Assembly (NCBI RefSeq): GCF_002288925.2
Contig: NW_022098076.1
Span: 91,171,933-91,235,932, forward strand
Direction: 5' to 3'
DNA: 64,000 bases
Origin: Delphinapterus leucas
Taxonomy: Eukaryota > Chordata > Mammalia > Artiodactyla > Monodontidae
In this document: one piece after another, positions 1 through 9,880 of the stretch
How positions within the stretch are numbered: the first letter of the stretch is position 1
Layout of the letters: the number at the start of each line of letters is the position of its first letter
Made by a program: the position numbers and the translations under genes
Notes under the pieces: model-generated
Databases searched by the model: none
What the model saw: the letters and a program-made list of their open reading frames with translations, nothing else
What the model was told of the DNA's origin: nothing

Positions 1-62
1 AACGGCTCCTCCAGCGGGGTCTCGGCTTCTCCAGCGGGGTCTCGGCTTCTCCAGCGGGGTCG
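1..62. repeat. Short tandem repeat, about three 20-bp units
   Basis: Three consecutive near-identical 20-bp units start at 3, 23 and 43, each built around the core TCCAGCGGGGTC. They differ at one or two bases. The array touches the left window edge, so more copies may lie outside. It is GC-rich minisatellite-like sequence with no coding sign. Confidence 0.85.
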
Positions 63-1580
63 GACTCTTGGCTCTCCACGATCCAGGAATTCCGAGAAAC
101 TCGGCAAAGCGGGCTTAGACGTTGAGAGGGGGATCGCACAACTACACACATGCTAACACTCTCCACGCGCTCACACACCCGCCCACACTCACACCCTTGC
201 TCATCACACAGCCGACTCCGCGCGGAGGGACACCCTCGCAGGGAACTTTGGCTCAGAGCTAGACATCTGAGCGCCGGCTGGAAGGGTTGGGGTCGAGGGG
301 CGGCATTCCTTGGTCTGGTGGGGCGGTTTTTGGAATCCAGACCCGGCCTTGATGCGCAGCAGCGCCGGTGCCTGTGGCGCCTCTCGCCCCACCTGCACGG
401 AACTTCGTAGGGCTTCCAGAGTTTCGGGCCTCTCCTCTCCTCTCCGGGCAGAGCCGGCGGTGCGCGCCCCACCTCCGATGCAAGCGGATCGGTCCAGAGT
501 GCTGGCAGGAGACCCTGGGCCCAGTTACCCTGGTCCAATGCCCATCGAAGGGAATGTGCTCCCAGACCTTTCCCCAAAGCCAGAGAGGGTGGAAGTCAGC
601 TTAGGTCTCACTTCTGAACTGTTCAAACCAGCAATCAATTTTTATGACGTAATTTATAATTTATGCAGGTTGTCTTCATACATATGGTGTTGCTTTTGTG
701 TGTCGGGGTTTCAGGTGCTTTATTACTCTGACGGTGTGATTTGCATTCATGTTCGGTTACCAAGATCATATTTCTCCTGTTTACACCATAAGGGGCCGAA
801 ATGAAGATTAATGCCACCTCCCTTTGCCCGGCAACCCCTTCCCGGCAGACCCCAGACCTCGGCTCCCCTCTAGACCTCAGAGCCCGGCATCCAGCTTTGG
901 CAGAAAGAGGCCCCGCTGTGCCCTGGCTGTGTGGGAAGCCCTGGCACATCAGAGGGTGCAAGCGGACCACCTGTTCCTGCTGTGCGTGCCTGGGCAGAGG
1001 CCTGGGGTCTCCCGGGACAGAAATAGGGGCACATACACAAAAGTGTCCTCGCCAGGGAGGCTGAGCGCGGACACGCCACTAGGCCGTGTGGTCACCCAAG
1101 CCTCCTGCAGGTGACAAGAGAAGGCAACCGACTCTGTGGCCAAGGCCGCGGAATGCGCGGCGCTCCAACCACTAGAGACCCCTACTCGGGACCGCCACAG
1201 GGAGCTGAGAAGGCCCCGAGGTGAGAATCAGGCGGTGGTCAGATCCTGAGGCCGCCAGAGTGTCCCTCCCAGCTTCCAGTGCACCCAGCAGAACCCTCTG
1301 CCAAGGAGGACAGAGCGCCGCTCTGCTTGGGACAGGCCCGGTGCTGGAGGGAGTGGCCCGGAGGTCCTGTTCGAGGCTTGCTAGACACAGCTGAAATGAT
1401 TAAGCCAATTAAGCTCGAACAAACAGATGCAAGACCGAGCCGGCACTGACCCTGAGAGAAAGGGTGGAATGCAGGTGCTCCGGCCAGCTACACGCCTCGT
1501 GCGGACTGGCCGGCGCGCAGACAGCCGTAGAATCGGGATGTTCCGCCAGGCAAACCTGGTCTTGAGAGGCCTAGAAGGCC
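63..1580. other. Intergenic sequence without a recognisable gene
   Basis: Mostly unique, moderately GC-rich sequence downstream of GBX2. I see no splice-supported coding frame and no clear transposon. Open frames here are short and show no domain. A short stretch at about 1390-1425 carries two spaced ATTAAGC motifs and resembles homeodomain binding sites, but nothing more can be supported. Confidence 0.5.
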
Positions 1581-1641
1581 ACCCCACCCCCCCACCGCCC
1601 CCTCACCCCCCCCCCCCCACCTCACCCTCACCCCACCCCCT
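1581..1641. repeat. C-rich low-complexity tract
   Basis: About 60 bases consisting almost only of C with interspersed A and T, including a run of 13 C. This is simple low-complexity DNA and explains the proline-rich short frames around it. Confidence 0.85.
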
Positions 1642-2089
1642 TTAGCTGAAAAGTCCCTGCGAAATACCACCCTGGAGCTGAGGACTGGGTGGCAAAAACT
1701 GGGCACAGAAGCATGTGCTGAGTCTCAACAATTCCACCACAGGGTTGGGGTGGGAAAGTCCAAGCCCTGGTGCTCCGAGGGTTTCTCCCAGCCCCAGTGG
1801 GGAGCAGGGGCAGGAGGTTGTTTAAGGCCCAAGACCAATCTAAGAGGGCCCAGCCCTCAGAACGTGGAGACGTGGCTGCAGGATTTCAACGTACCCTCAG
1901 TTCTGCAAAGGCCAGGGGCACCCAGCTCCCCGAGGCTAGGGGCTAGGGCTGGGGCTGGGTGACTATTCCCCCACGCCCCCCACCCCCAGCCCCCAGGATC
2001 CCTACCCTGGTTGGTGGATGCAGGGTGCAGACGGGCTCCAAGAGCCCTAGCGCAGGGAGGGGGTGGGTGCAGGTCCACAGCGCTCCCAA

Positions 2090-2530
2090 GCGTAATTATT
2101 TGATCTGCAGATGTAAGTGGGATTTATTGTAACAACAAATATAGTGATGTCAAAACCCAACCTTGGATTAAAGCCGGCAGCCAAAGGGGAAGTGTATTAA
2201 TTTCCAACAGCATCTCAGGCCAGAGCCTATTAGAACAAGCTATTCTTCAGGCCCCCCCATCAGAATTAATCATTGGGAGTTAATTTGAAGCTCAGACAAG
2301 TTGCTGTTAATTTAGTGCAGAGAGGACGGGATGGAATAAAAAGCTGAGGTGCTGGCCGAGCCTCGTGGGTCTCATTAATCAGCCAGCTGAGACGGCCTGG
2401 CTTGATTACAATTTGCAAAAAAATTCATTAGGGCCCGGGCGATTGACAATTTTTCTCTCTGCCTGTGATGTGACTCATTAGGCAGCCAAATGAAAGCCAT
2501 GATGACGGCCATGATGACAGCGGCCATGAA
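2090..2530. promoter_or_regulatory. Candidate conserved noncoding element (GBX2 3' flank)
   Basis: An AT-rich island inside GC-rich DNA, about 2.2 kb downstream of the predicted GBX2 3' end. It carries many TAAT/ATTA cores (for example around 2265-2285, 2308-2314, 2373-2380, 2404-2410 and 2426-2432) and an AP-1-like TGACTCA at 2471-2477. A short GCCATGATGAC micro-repeat lies at about 2496-2519. There is no transposon signature and no coding frame. This composition is typical of vertebrate developmental enhancers near homeobox genes. The role is inferred; cross-species alignment was not possible. Confidence 0.45.
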
Positions 2531-4329
2531 GCGCCGCTTGTTTATCTTCCTCCCCTCGGCCTGTCTCTCGGGCCTGGGCCTCCGCGCTGGGCTCTCAGGG
2601 CCGCCCGGTGTTCGGAGGTTGGGGAGGAGGGAGACGGAGCCCAGAGAGGGCAGGGGGGCCCAGCGGTGGCCGGTGCCGCGGTGTCCACCAGGCTAGGGTA
2701 GCCCCAGGCCCTCTACTCCTCCTGCTTCCAAAGGCCAAGGACCAGCGCAGCTGGGGTGGGCCTGGGAGCTTGAGCCCCACCATGAGGTTCCCTGAAGGCA
2801 CCCCCCTCCTTGCTAGGGAGCTTCACTTTCCCCCCAAGGTTTCTGAAGCCAAGGCTTTGGGCCCCTCCACTCTGTGCCTTCCATCCCTACCATGGGCTTT
2901 TGCAGAATGTGGGTAGGGGTTACACCTGTTATGGTGCAAGGGTACATGGGATGGGGGGGCACGCCAGGATCTGCGGGGAGTCCCCTGCTCTCAACACCCG
3001 GGGTTCCTTCCCCAGACCCGGAGCGCCAGGTGGGGGCGTCCCCGCCGCAGAGGCCGCAACGCCCCCAGATCCTCAGGCCCGGACTCTGCGCCACCGGCCG
3101 CGATTCTGCCAGGGGCACATATCCGGCCTGGGGATGGAGAGGCCCGGGTATGGGGGGCGGGGACGGCGTCTCCACGGGCCTCCATTGCTGCTGCTGCGGC
3201 GGCGGCGGCCAGTGGCCAGTGCGGACCTGCCGCGAGCAGATGACGCCAACAGGCGACCCGGGCGCGATCACTGGCGGGCTACCGGCGGCATCGGCGGGAG
3301 CGGCTGGGCCTTGGGGACCGTGCGCCGGGCAGGGTGCGGCCCGGGCGCACCTCCCACCTCAGGCCCCAGGGCGCTGGGTTGGGGGCAGCAGGGAGCCTCC
3401 ACAGCTCTCCGCTCTCCGCTCCCCGCAGAGCGGACTGAGGCCCTCGGAGGAACGGCCACTCAGTATCACTGTGCTCAAAAACCAAGCCCGGGCCATCTTC
3501 TGTCCCTGGAAATCTTGGGAACGCGGCGGAAATCGGTGTCTCGCTCGCGCCCGGCCCTCACTTTGCGCCTGAAGTTCGGGCTGAAACCTCGGTCCCCAAT
3601 GCCCCTCCTCCGCGCAGAGGTGACGGGTCGTAAGCCGTATAAATTAAGTCAATATTAGTATTGACCCACGGCGACAGATTTCTTGGACCGAGAACCGCGG
3701 TGAGTGAGGCGCGCGGCTGCTTCGCAATCCGTTCCCCGGCCTCCATTCTGAAGGTTGAGGCTGGCGAAGCCGCCGGCTTCTCTTCGCTCTTCGGGCTGCT
3801 GGTTTGGTGGCCGCGAGGGCTCTGGCACCGCACCCCTGGGTCACCCGCGGCCTGTCCGCGGCAATCTCCGGAAGGCCTGGCCTCTCGCGTCCGGCTGGGC
3901 GCTTCGGGTCGGGAAAGGATCAGCGCGCGGAACTGGCCGGGCTCGGGGGGCGCGGTCTGCGGTGGTCGGGGAGTGGGATTGGGAATCCTGACACGCCCCT
4001 CCCGCGCCCTGCTGGCCGCGCCCCCCACCCCGAGGAGGGGGAGGTGCCCAGCTCTCACCCCCAGCCCCGCGGACCGGCCCCCGCAGCTGGCCGGCGTTCC
4101 TCGGGGTGGGGCGGTGGTCGGGTCCCGCCCCGCTCCGACCCCGCCCGGAGAGGGAGGTGCCCGGCCCGCGGGCGTTCACAGCCCGCCTCCGCCTCCGAGC
4201 TGAGCGCTGCCGGGAAGCCCAGCTCGGCTAGTTGTGTTCCTGCTCCCGTCGGAAGATCACGCCCGGAGGCTGATTTATGAGTGCTCGGCCCTGCCCCGCG
4301 AGCGAGCACCGCTTCTTTTCGGGTCCGGG
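2531..4329. other. GC-rich, CpG-rich island downstream of GBX2
   Basis: From about 2950 to 4330 the sequence is dense in CG dinucleotides and GC-box-like CCCGCCC/GGGCGG motifs. It contains long open frames on both strands, as expected by chance in GC-rich DNA, and none has a recognisable domain. CpG islands away from promoters are common around Polycomb-regulated homeobox genes. Whether it is a promoter of a noncoding RNA cannot be told from sequence. Confidence 0.5.
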
Positions 4330-4744
4330 ATGTTTGTAAGGAAACGCATTCCCTCCCCGGCTGTCGTTGATTTAGAGAATCAGGAGTTTGTGCAAAGCCA
4401 CCCATACCCGCATTCACTTTCCCTCCTCCGGCGCCCACCTCCTCTGGCCAAAGTTTGCCAGCCTCCTAGGTACTGGTTAGGCTGAGCAGAGGGGAAGATG
4501 TTAGATTTCTAAGGTGAAAATTAGCTTTGCTCAAATTGATAACCCAGTTGGAGCTCTTGCTGGCCTATTTCAAACCTGGTGAGGTGCTGTGCGGCTCACG
4601 TCCGGCCGGCTTGAGGAGGCCCTGGACACGGGGTGTTCATCCAGTACTGGTCTCAGACCAGCTGCCTGGCCACACGCCGGCAGGCGGTTCCCTCTAAACA
4701 GTCAAATCTGGACAAACTTATGAGACCCAAGAATTGGTCTTTTC
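4330..4744. other. Intergenic, nothing recognised
   Basis: Ordinary mixed-composition sequence between the CpG island and the predicted GBX2 polyadenylation site. No gene, repeat or clear regulatory site was seen. Confidence 0.5.
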
Positions 4745-5411
4745 CCTCTCTCTCTCCTTTTTATTATTCACAAGACTGAGATTGTTTTAATGCCATAACT
4801 TATACGAAAATAAGCTACATTGAAATAAATTAAACACAACGGAGACGTGCTTCAGACATGGCTCATAGGATATGCAACCCCAGGAAAGAAAGCCAGGCAA
4901 AACCAAAGCAAAGCAAATTTCCAGGCTGCCCCAAAACGTCTGCTTTTCAGTCAACTAAAAACGCCAGAATAGAAACAAAAATAAATGGAGACCCCAGTGT
5001 TCGTTCCTGCATGTGATGTTTACCTTTGGAAAAGTATGGAAAAGTGGCTGCTATGCGTGGCAGGTTACAGCAGAGGTTTTGTTCTCTTCTGGAATGTGGC
5101 TGGAGGACATTACTGGGTAGTTGGGTCCTATAACTTTCAAAATACAGCAGCTGAGATCCAGTCTGTATAGACATCTAATGTACAGAGTAGGGTAGTATAA
5201 TAAATATTTAGTGTGTCTTCAGGTGTAGCTGTAGCCCCTTCAAAAGCAGTCTTTCAAGCCTGTTTCATGAATATACTCTCAATTTGCTTGGGATGTCCAA
5301 AGCTGGGGGGTGACTTTGAGTTTTGCCTCAGACACGGTGGAGCCCACCATGGGCTCCCTCGGGCACTGCGGCTTCTCCACGGTGGGCCAGGCCCCAGCCC
5401 TCCCTGGGCTC
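4745..5411 (-). other. GBX2: GBX2 3' untranslated region (predicted)
   Basis: Runs from the TGA stop codon (5414-5412, minus strand) to a canonical AATAAA at 4765-4760 on the minus strand. The resulting UTR of about 0.65 kb is AT-rich compared with the coding exon. The 3' end is inferred from the first AATAAA hexamer downstream of the stop and not from transcript evidence. Confidence 0.6.
4760..4765 (-). terminator. GBX2: Polyadenylation signal AATAAA for GBX2
   Basis: Minus-strand AATAAA, the first canonical hexamer downstream of the GBX2 stop codon. Cleavage would be expected 10-30 bases further, near 4735-4750. Other AT-rich hexamers exist nearby, so the site is likely but not proven. Confidence 0.6.
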
Positions 5412-5935
5412 TCAGGGCCGGGCCTGCTCCAGTTGCTGATGCTGACTTCTAATGGCGAACCTGCTGACGTGGACGGGGATGGGGACAACGATCTTGGGGT
5501 TCCTGGAGGGCTCCCCTGTCTTGGAATTGGCATTGCCAGCTTTCACCCGTTTCCACTTGGCCCGGCGGTTCTGGAACCAGATTTTCACCTGCACCTCGCT
5601 GAGTTTGAGGGCGTGAGCGATCTGTGAGCGCTCGGTCAGCGAGAGGTACTTTTTGCAGTGGAACTCCTTCTCTAGCTCGAGGAGCTGCTCGCTGGTGAAG
5701 GCAGTCCGCCGCCGCCGGTTCTTGCCCGTGGACGTGGTGCTGCCCGCGCCGCCGCCGCTCGGCGGGGTCTCCTCCAGCGCGTGGCCGGGGTCTTCCTCCT
5801 TGTGAGCCGCCTGGCCAGTCAGATTGTCATCCGAGCTGTAGTCCAGATCGCTCTCCAGCGAGAAACTCTCCTCCTTGCCCTTCGGGTCGTCTTCCACCTT
5901 TGACTCGTCTTTCCCTTGCCCTCTGACAGCCCCGA
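5412..5935 (-). CDS. GBX2: GBX2 coding exon 2 (homeodomain exon)
   Basis: Begins after the acceptor TTTCAG (AG at 5937-5936), which is preceded by a T-rich tract. The junction G|TC restores valine 175, then [10 protein letters not shown] follows. The exon carries the acidic linker, the whole 60-residue homeodomain (genomic 5720-5541) and the conserved tail, ending with TGA at 5414-5412. The 523 + 524 base exons sum to 349 codons, which confirms the splice choice. Confidence 0.97.
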
Positions 5936-7500
5936 CTGAAAGCAAAACCAAACGGCGTTTTATTACATTTCGCACACTGGCCTTCCTTTCCCTTTCCCAC
6001 CGTCCCTCGGGCATTTTCCCCCCTTAGCGGATTGTCTTTCTGTGACATTAACACATTGTGACTTCCTGGCCTTTGAGGGGTAGAGAAGGGGGGGGGGCGT
6101 GAGAAAGCTCAAGGGAGAGGAGGAGACAGTACAGGCGACGGCCCTTTGCCCAGAACCATCACTCAAGGGGCCACCAGGCCTCCTCTGCACCCTCCCAGCT
6201 TCCCGCAGCTTAAGGCAGAAGTAACAGGAGGCGTGAGGCCCAAGAGAGCGTCCTCTTTGTCCCCGGGGTGGGGGCTGGGTGAGGACTGAGGGGGAGTTCA
6301 CGATTCATCCTGCCCGCCCACCTCCCTCCCCGCCGCCGCCGCCGCCGCAGCCAAAATTCTGTGAACTTCAATTTCATCGCAGCCAGAGTGAGTGCGCAGG
6401 GAGGTGCAGATCCCAGACCATGTCGGGTTTTGAGATAGATGATGTTGGTCAATGGGAAGTTTTGTAGCCTTAGAAGAAGTTCCCACCGGACACCCCAGCA
6501 CACACATGCGGACGCACAGCCTCCTAGGAATCCGATTCTCCCAGGCAAGCAGCAAGCCTGGTAAAGGGGTTTAATAGGTCTGGACGCCCTTCGGCACCCT
6601 CCCTGCGAAGACGCGCAGCCCAACCCCCCTCCCCAAAGGCCGAAACCTACCCGGGATCCCAGGTCACAGCGCTGGAGATGAGGGAGTGCAAGACTCGGCC
6701 AAACTGGCCAGCAGATAAATTCGCCGCTCAGAGCAGCAGCTGGCCTGGGGCTCTGAATGCGCACTCCGCCCCCCCGCCCCCGCGCTTGTTGCGTGGCTCT
6801 AAATGCCCTCCGGAGGCCCCGCCGCGCAGCTCCGCTGCATCCTCCGGCTCCTCAGGCCGGTGGATCCGGGGCGAGGGGCGGGCGGGGGCTCGGCCTCATC
6901 CCCTCGGTCCCCGCGGGAACACGGAGCTGGCGCGCCCCCGCGCCCTCCCGCCCGGGTCGCGCGCGCCGCCGACTCACCGAGCGACGCCTGCACAGCCTCG
7001 GCCGCGGAGAAGGCAAGCAGCGAGCCCTCCTTGGCCAAGAAGCCTTTGCCATCCTCCGCGTCGGCTTGCAGCGCCTCCGCCTTGTCGAAGTTGCCACCGC
7101 CAGGCAGCGGCTGCGGCGCGAACTTCCGGGCAGCCGCCGCCTCCTGGTGCTGGGGAGACGCGGAGAAGCCGCCGGGCAGCGTGGCCATGAGCGTGGAGGT
7201 GAGCGCCATGCCCTGCGCCAAGCTGGAGCAGAAGCTGGTGGGCAGGCTGGGGATCTGGTGGTGAGGGTGCGCGGGCGGCAGCGCCGGTTGCAGCGCGGCC
7301 TGGGGCAGCGCGGGCGGCGGCGGCGGCGGCGGCGGCAGCACCACCGGCCGGTAGGGCATGAACATAGGGTAGCCAGTGTAGACGAAATGGCCGGGGCTGG
7401 GCTGCGGCGGGCTGCCGATCAGCGAGTCTATGCTGAAGGCGGTACTACTCCCCAGCGGGCGCTGCATCATCATCAGCGACGGCGGGAACGCTGCGCTCAT
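5412..7500 (-). CDS. GBX2: GBX2 homeobox transcription factor (complete, two coding exons)
   Basis: Gastrulation brain homeobox 2, a nuclear DNA-binding repressor that positions the midbrain-hindbrain boundary by opposing OTX2 (established knowledge). The spliced CDS joins 7500-6978 to 5935-5412, giving 348 residues plus TGA, the usual mammalian length. Residues 22-28 (FSIDSLI) form an engrailed-homology-1-like Groucho/TLE-binding motif. An eight-proline run follows at about residues 54-63. An acidic, serine-rich linker (about 184-230) precedes the homeodomain at residues 247-306, whose recognition helix contains [13 protein letters not shown] with Gln50 and Asn51. The C-terminus ends in QLEQARP as in known GBX2 proteins. 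It is distinguished from GBX1 by this tail and the N-terminus, and by its ASB18 neighbour. No frameshift or missing key residue is seen. Confidence 0.97.
5936..6977 (-). other. GBX2: GBX2 intron
   Basis: A 1042-bp phase-1 intron with GT..AG ends. It contains a short GCC/CCG trinucleotide run at about 6330-6350 and no transposon. A single intron just upstream of the homeodomain exon is the known GBX gene structure. Confidence 0.93.
6978..7500 (-). CDS. GBX2: GBX2 coding exon 1
   Basis: Encodes residues 1-174 plus the first base of codon 175. The start ATG (7500-7498) begins [15 protein letters not shown], the conserved GBX2 N-terminus. The frame stays open upstream only through non-ATG codons. 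The Kozak context is weak (T at -3, A at +4). The exon ends at G6978, followed on the minus strand by the perfect donor GTGAGT (6977-6972). The exon is alanine/proline-rich and lies in a CpG island. Confidence 0.96.
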
Positions 7501-7890
7501 AGACGCGCTCGGGAGAGGCCCGCGAGAGGCGAAAAGTCCCCGCGCCGCGCCGCCACCGGGAAGCCCGCCAGGCGCCGGGAGCACAACTTGGTGCACCGGG
7601 CAGGGACCGAGCGGGACCCGGAGAGCAGATACCCCTCAGCCCTGGGCCCGCTGCATGCCTGGCGGGAGCTGGTGCGGGCGGTGGGCGGGTGAGGCCGTGC
7701 GCCCCGGAGTGGAGCGGGCGCCCGGGCCCCGCGGGCTCTCTGGAGCTGCCGCCCGCCGTTTGCCCGTCGGAGCCCGCGCGCGTCGCTTCCGCGGCCCTCG
7801 GCCCGGGCTCGCAGCCGTCTGCGCGTCCGTCTGTCTGTCTGGCTGTCGGTCACCTCCTGCGGGCCGCAGGGGAGCGCGCGAAGCTGGCGC
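7501..7890 (-). other. GBX2: GBX2 5' untranslated region (predicted)
   Basis: GC-rich leader between the start codon and the transcription start inferred from the TATA-like box at 7926-7919. The upstream boundary is an estimate. Its in-frame extension up to about 7596 lacks an ATG. Confidence 0.5.
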
Positions 7891-8215
7891 ACTTGTCTTC
7901 GGCGGGCGCCGCCAGCACCTTTAAATCGCGCTCCTCTTTCTCATTCACATTTTGCCTGCTGCCCGGCCGGGCTCCCCTCACGTGGGGCCGGGAGCCGCCG
8001 CCTATTGGCTGCGCCAGGAGTGGGCGTGGCGAAAGTGGGAGCTCCGCCCCTTCCACCAGGGCTGGCCGAGAGCAGGCTGTGGACGCCGCGAGCGCAGCGC
8101 GCGGCCCAGAGAGCCGGAGCTTGTGCGCCTGGCCCGCGCCGCGCAAACTTGAAAGGGGCCATTGGCACCTCCTAGGCTCGAAACTCGGGGCTCGGCAGAC
8201 TCAACGAGGCCGCCT
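7891..8215 (-). promoter_or_regulatory. GBX2: GBX2 core promoter with CCAAT and TATA-like boxes
   Basis: On the minus strand a TATA-like ATTTAAAG (7926-7919) lies about 80 bp downstream of a CCAAT box (8008-8004). A second CCAAT box is at 8165-8161, and GC-box/CACCC-like motifs lie in 8020-8055. All sit in a CpG island. Spacing is sensible for transcription starting near 7890. The assignment is inferred from motif layout and position relative to the ATG. Confidence 0.6.
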
Positions 8216-8509
8216 CCAAGGGCGGCTTTCGGGTCTAGCGACGGCCGCGTCTAAACCGCGGGCGTTTTATTTCTTTCGTACATGCTTCGGAGCAAACCTG
8301 CTGCGTGCTGCTGCTGCTCCCGGGGTCCGGGCGAGGTTCCCGGAGTTGGGGGCAAGGTCCTGCCCCTCCAGGTCCGCCCCTAGGGCGCCGGCCGGGAGCT
8401 AGCAGCCCCTGCCCGCCGCAGGGAACCCGCCGGGTTGCTCGAGGCGCCCCCGCGTTCCCGGCGCCGTGGGGAGGCTGCTGATGCCCCCATCCCGAGCTGG
8501 GCTCTCCAG

Positions 8510-8765
8510 TGAGCGATCCCTTCTCATTTTTCATGACATTCTTAATCATCGCACCTATTTACACACTTTGCCTGCGCACCAAAATAACAGCCACGATAAT
8601 TATGATAATAAAGCGAGTCCTTTATCTGCTCCATCCTCGGGGAGGAAGGGGGGAGTTGCTGTGCCTCCAGTTTGTATAACGTGAGATTATCCTGATGAAA
8701 GCTTTATGATGTTTGCGCAAATAAATGCTGCGTTTTGTAAATAGGCGCTAATTAAGCACGTTGAG
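8510..8765. promoter_or_regulatory. Candidate conserved noncoding element upstream of GBX2
   Basis: An abrupt switch from the CpG island to AT-rich unique sequence. It contains TTAATCAT, a GATAATTATGATAATAAA cluster (about 8595-8612), a GTGAGATTATCC motif and GCGCTAATTAAGCACG (about 8745-8760). No coding frame or transposon is visible. Motif-rich AT blocks bordering a homeobox promoter are often enhancers; this is inference. Confidence 0.4.
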
Positions 8766-9240
8766 AACGGAGGGAGCGCTCACCCCGGCGCCGCCGCCAG
8801 GTTTCCAGCGCGAGGACTCGAGGGTGCGCGGTTCCCCTTTGCCTACTGCAGGATGGAGCCGATTCCCTCACGCTGTTTCCCCTGTCTCGACAATGGTAAA
8901 AACCCAGAATTTGGGAGTAAGGGAATTGGCGGGGATGGGGTGAGTGTTAGGAATGTTCTTATCCCCTTCACCATGATAAAAACAAAACTTTCAGCTCTTG
9001 TATTCCCTTTTAAAATGGAATCCTTTCGTGGCAAGGGCAGGCCGTGCAAAGCGCGCCAGCGCGCGCGGGGCTTCCACGCGCCTCCAGGGCCTCGGCTCCA
9101 ACCTCCCGGGTCTAGACGTTCGCCCGGAACGGCCGACAAGCACCGGACTCGGGAGGAGAGGAGAGAAGAGCACTGTTACGCCGGTCATTAAAAATCAGCT
9201 CACGCCAAGGAGCTAGTGGTTGGGGAGTTGGCCCGTGTTG
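8766..9240. other. Intergenic, nothing recognised
   Basis: Mixed GC-rich and neutral sequence upstream of GBX2. Only short chance frames are present, and no repeat or gene was identified. Confidence 0.5.
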
Positions 9241-9330
9241 GACGTGTGCTATGTATCACTTACAAGCACATTTAATTGGGAGATAAAGATAAATCGATCT
9301 TTATGAATTTATCGACCTGATTCTTTGAAG
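9241..9330. promoter_or_regulatory. AT-rich block with interleaved inverted repeats and GATA motifs
   Basis: Contains ATTTAATTGGG, then ATAAAGAT (9283-9290) whose exact reverse complement ATCTTTAT is at 9297-9304. A second overlapping pair is GATAAAT with ATTTATC. Several GATA cores result. It looks like a compact regulatory module, or just AT-rich dyad symmetry. There is no coding sign. Confidence 0.35.
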
Positions 9331-9880
9331 CTCTTCTTTCTCGCTCTTCTTCTTTCTCTGGCTTTAACCCGAAGGCCCCCTGGGGGACGTCTTAATCCTG
9401 GACCACCTCCTCAGCCGGGAGTCTGGCCGGGGACCCACTGCCCACCCAACGGGCCCTGGAGGAGCGAGGGGAGGGTGCATCCTCGGCGCCCCGGAGGGCT
9501 GAGAAAACTCGCTGTCCCTGCCGCCAGCCGCCCTCCCTCTCCTCGCCTCCTCCCCCAGCCCCCCCACCAGGACAAAGGCGTCTCCAGCGCGTTTCCCCAC
9601 TCCAGGCCGCAGTAATAGATGGCTCCGGCCGCAGGCGGTTTGAAAGGAATTCATTAGGACGCTGCCTGTATTGCCTCCACTCCCTTCACGCCCAGACCCC
9701 GAGGTGGCTTAGGCGGCGTGAGGGGAAATGAATTCCCGTTGGGATCCATGGGGAAGGAGACGTCTGTGGGCTCTGTAAGCGCTATCCCTCTTTCTCCACT
9801 CCTGCAAAGGAAGCACAAGAAGAAAGGAAAAGAAAAAAAAAAAATCGAAGCCCAGGGCAAAAGTCTGGTTTCTTTATGAG
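9331..9880. other. Intergenic, nothing recognised
   Basis: GC-rich followed by neutral sequence with a short A-rich run near 9830-9844. No gene or repeat was recognised. Confidence 0.5.

Larger units (their letters stand above)
6600..8480. promoter_or_regulatory. GBX2: CpG island over GBX2 exon 1 and promoter
   Basis: A continuous high-GC, CG-dense stretch that spans the end of the intron, exon 1, the 5' leader and the promoter. This is expected for a developmental homeobox gene. Long antisense open frames inside it are GC-driven shadows. Confidence 0.8.

Noticed and set aside
2810..3658. Plus-strand frame of 282 codons
   Set aside because: Lies in a CpG island where stops are rare, has no domain, no splice context and competing frames on the other strand.
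6757..7692. Plus-strand frame of 311 codons over GBX2
   Set aside because: It is the antisense shadow of GBX2 exon 1 and its GC-rich flanks; low-complexity Arg/Ala/Pro content.
7689..8402. Plus-strand frame of 237 codons in the GBX2 promoter
   Set aside because: CpG-island chance frame. A divergent transcript could exist, but there is no coding evidence.
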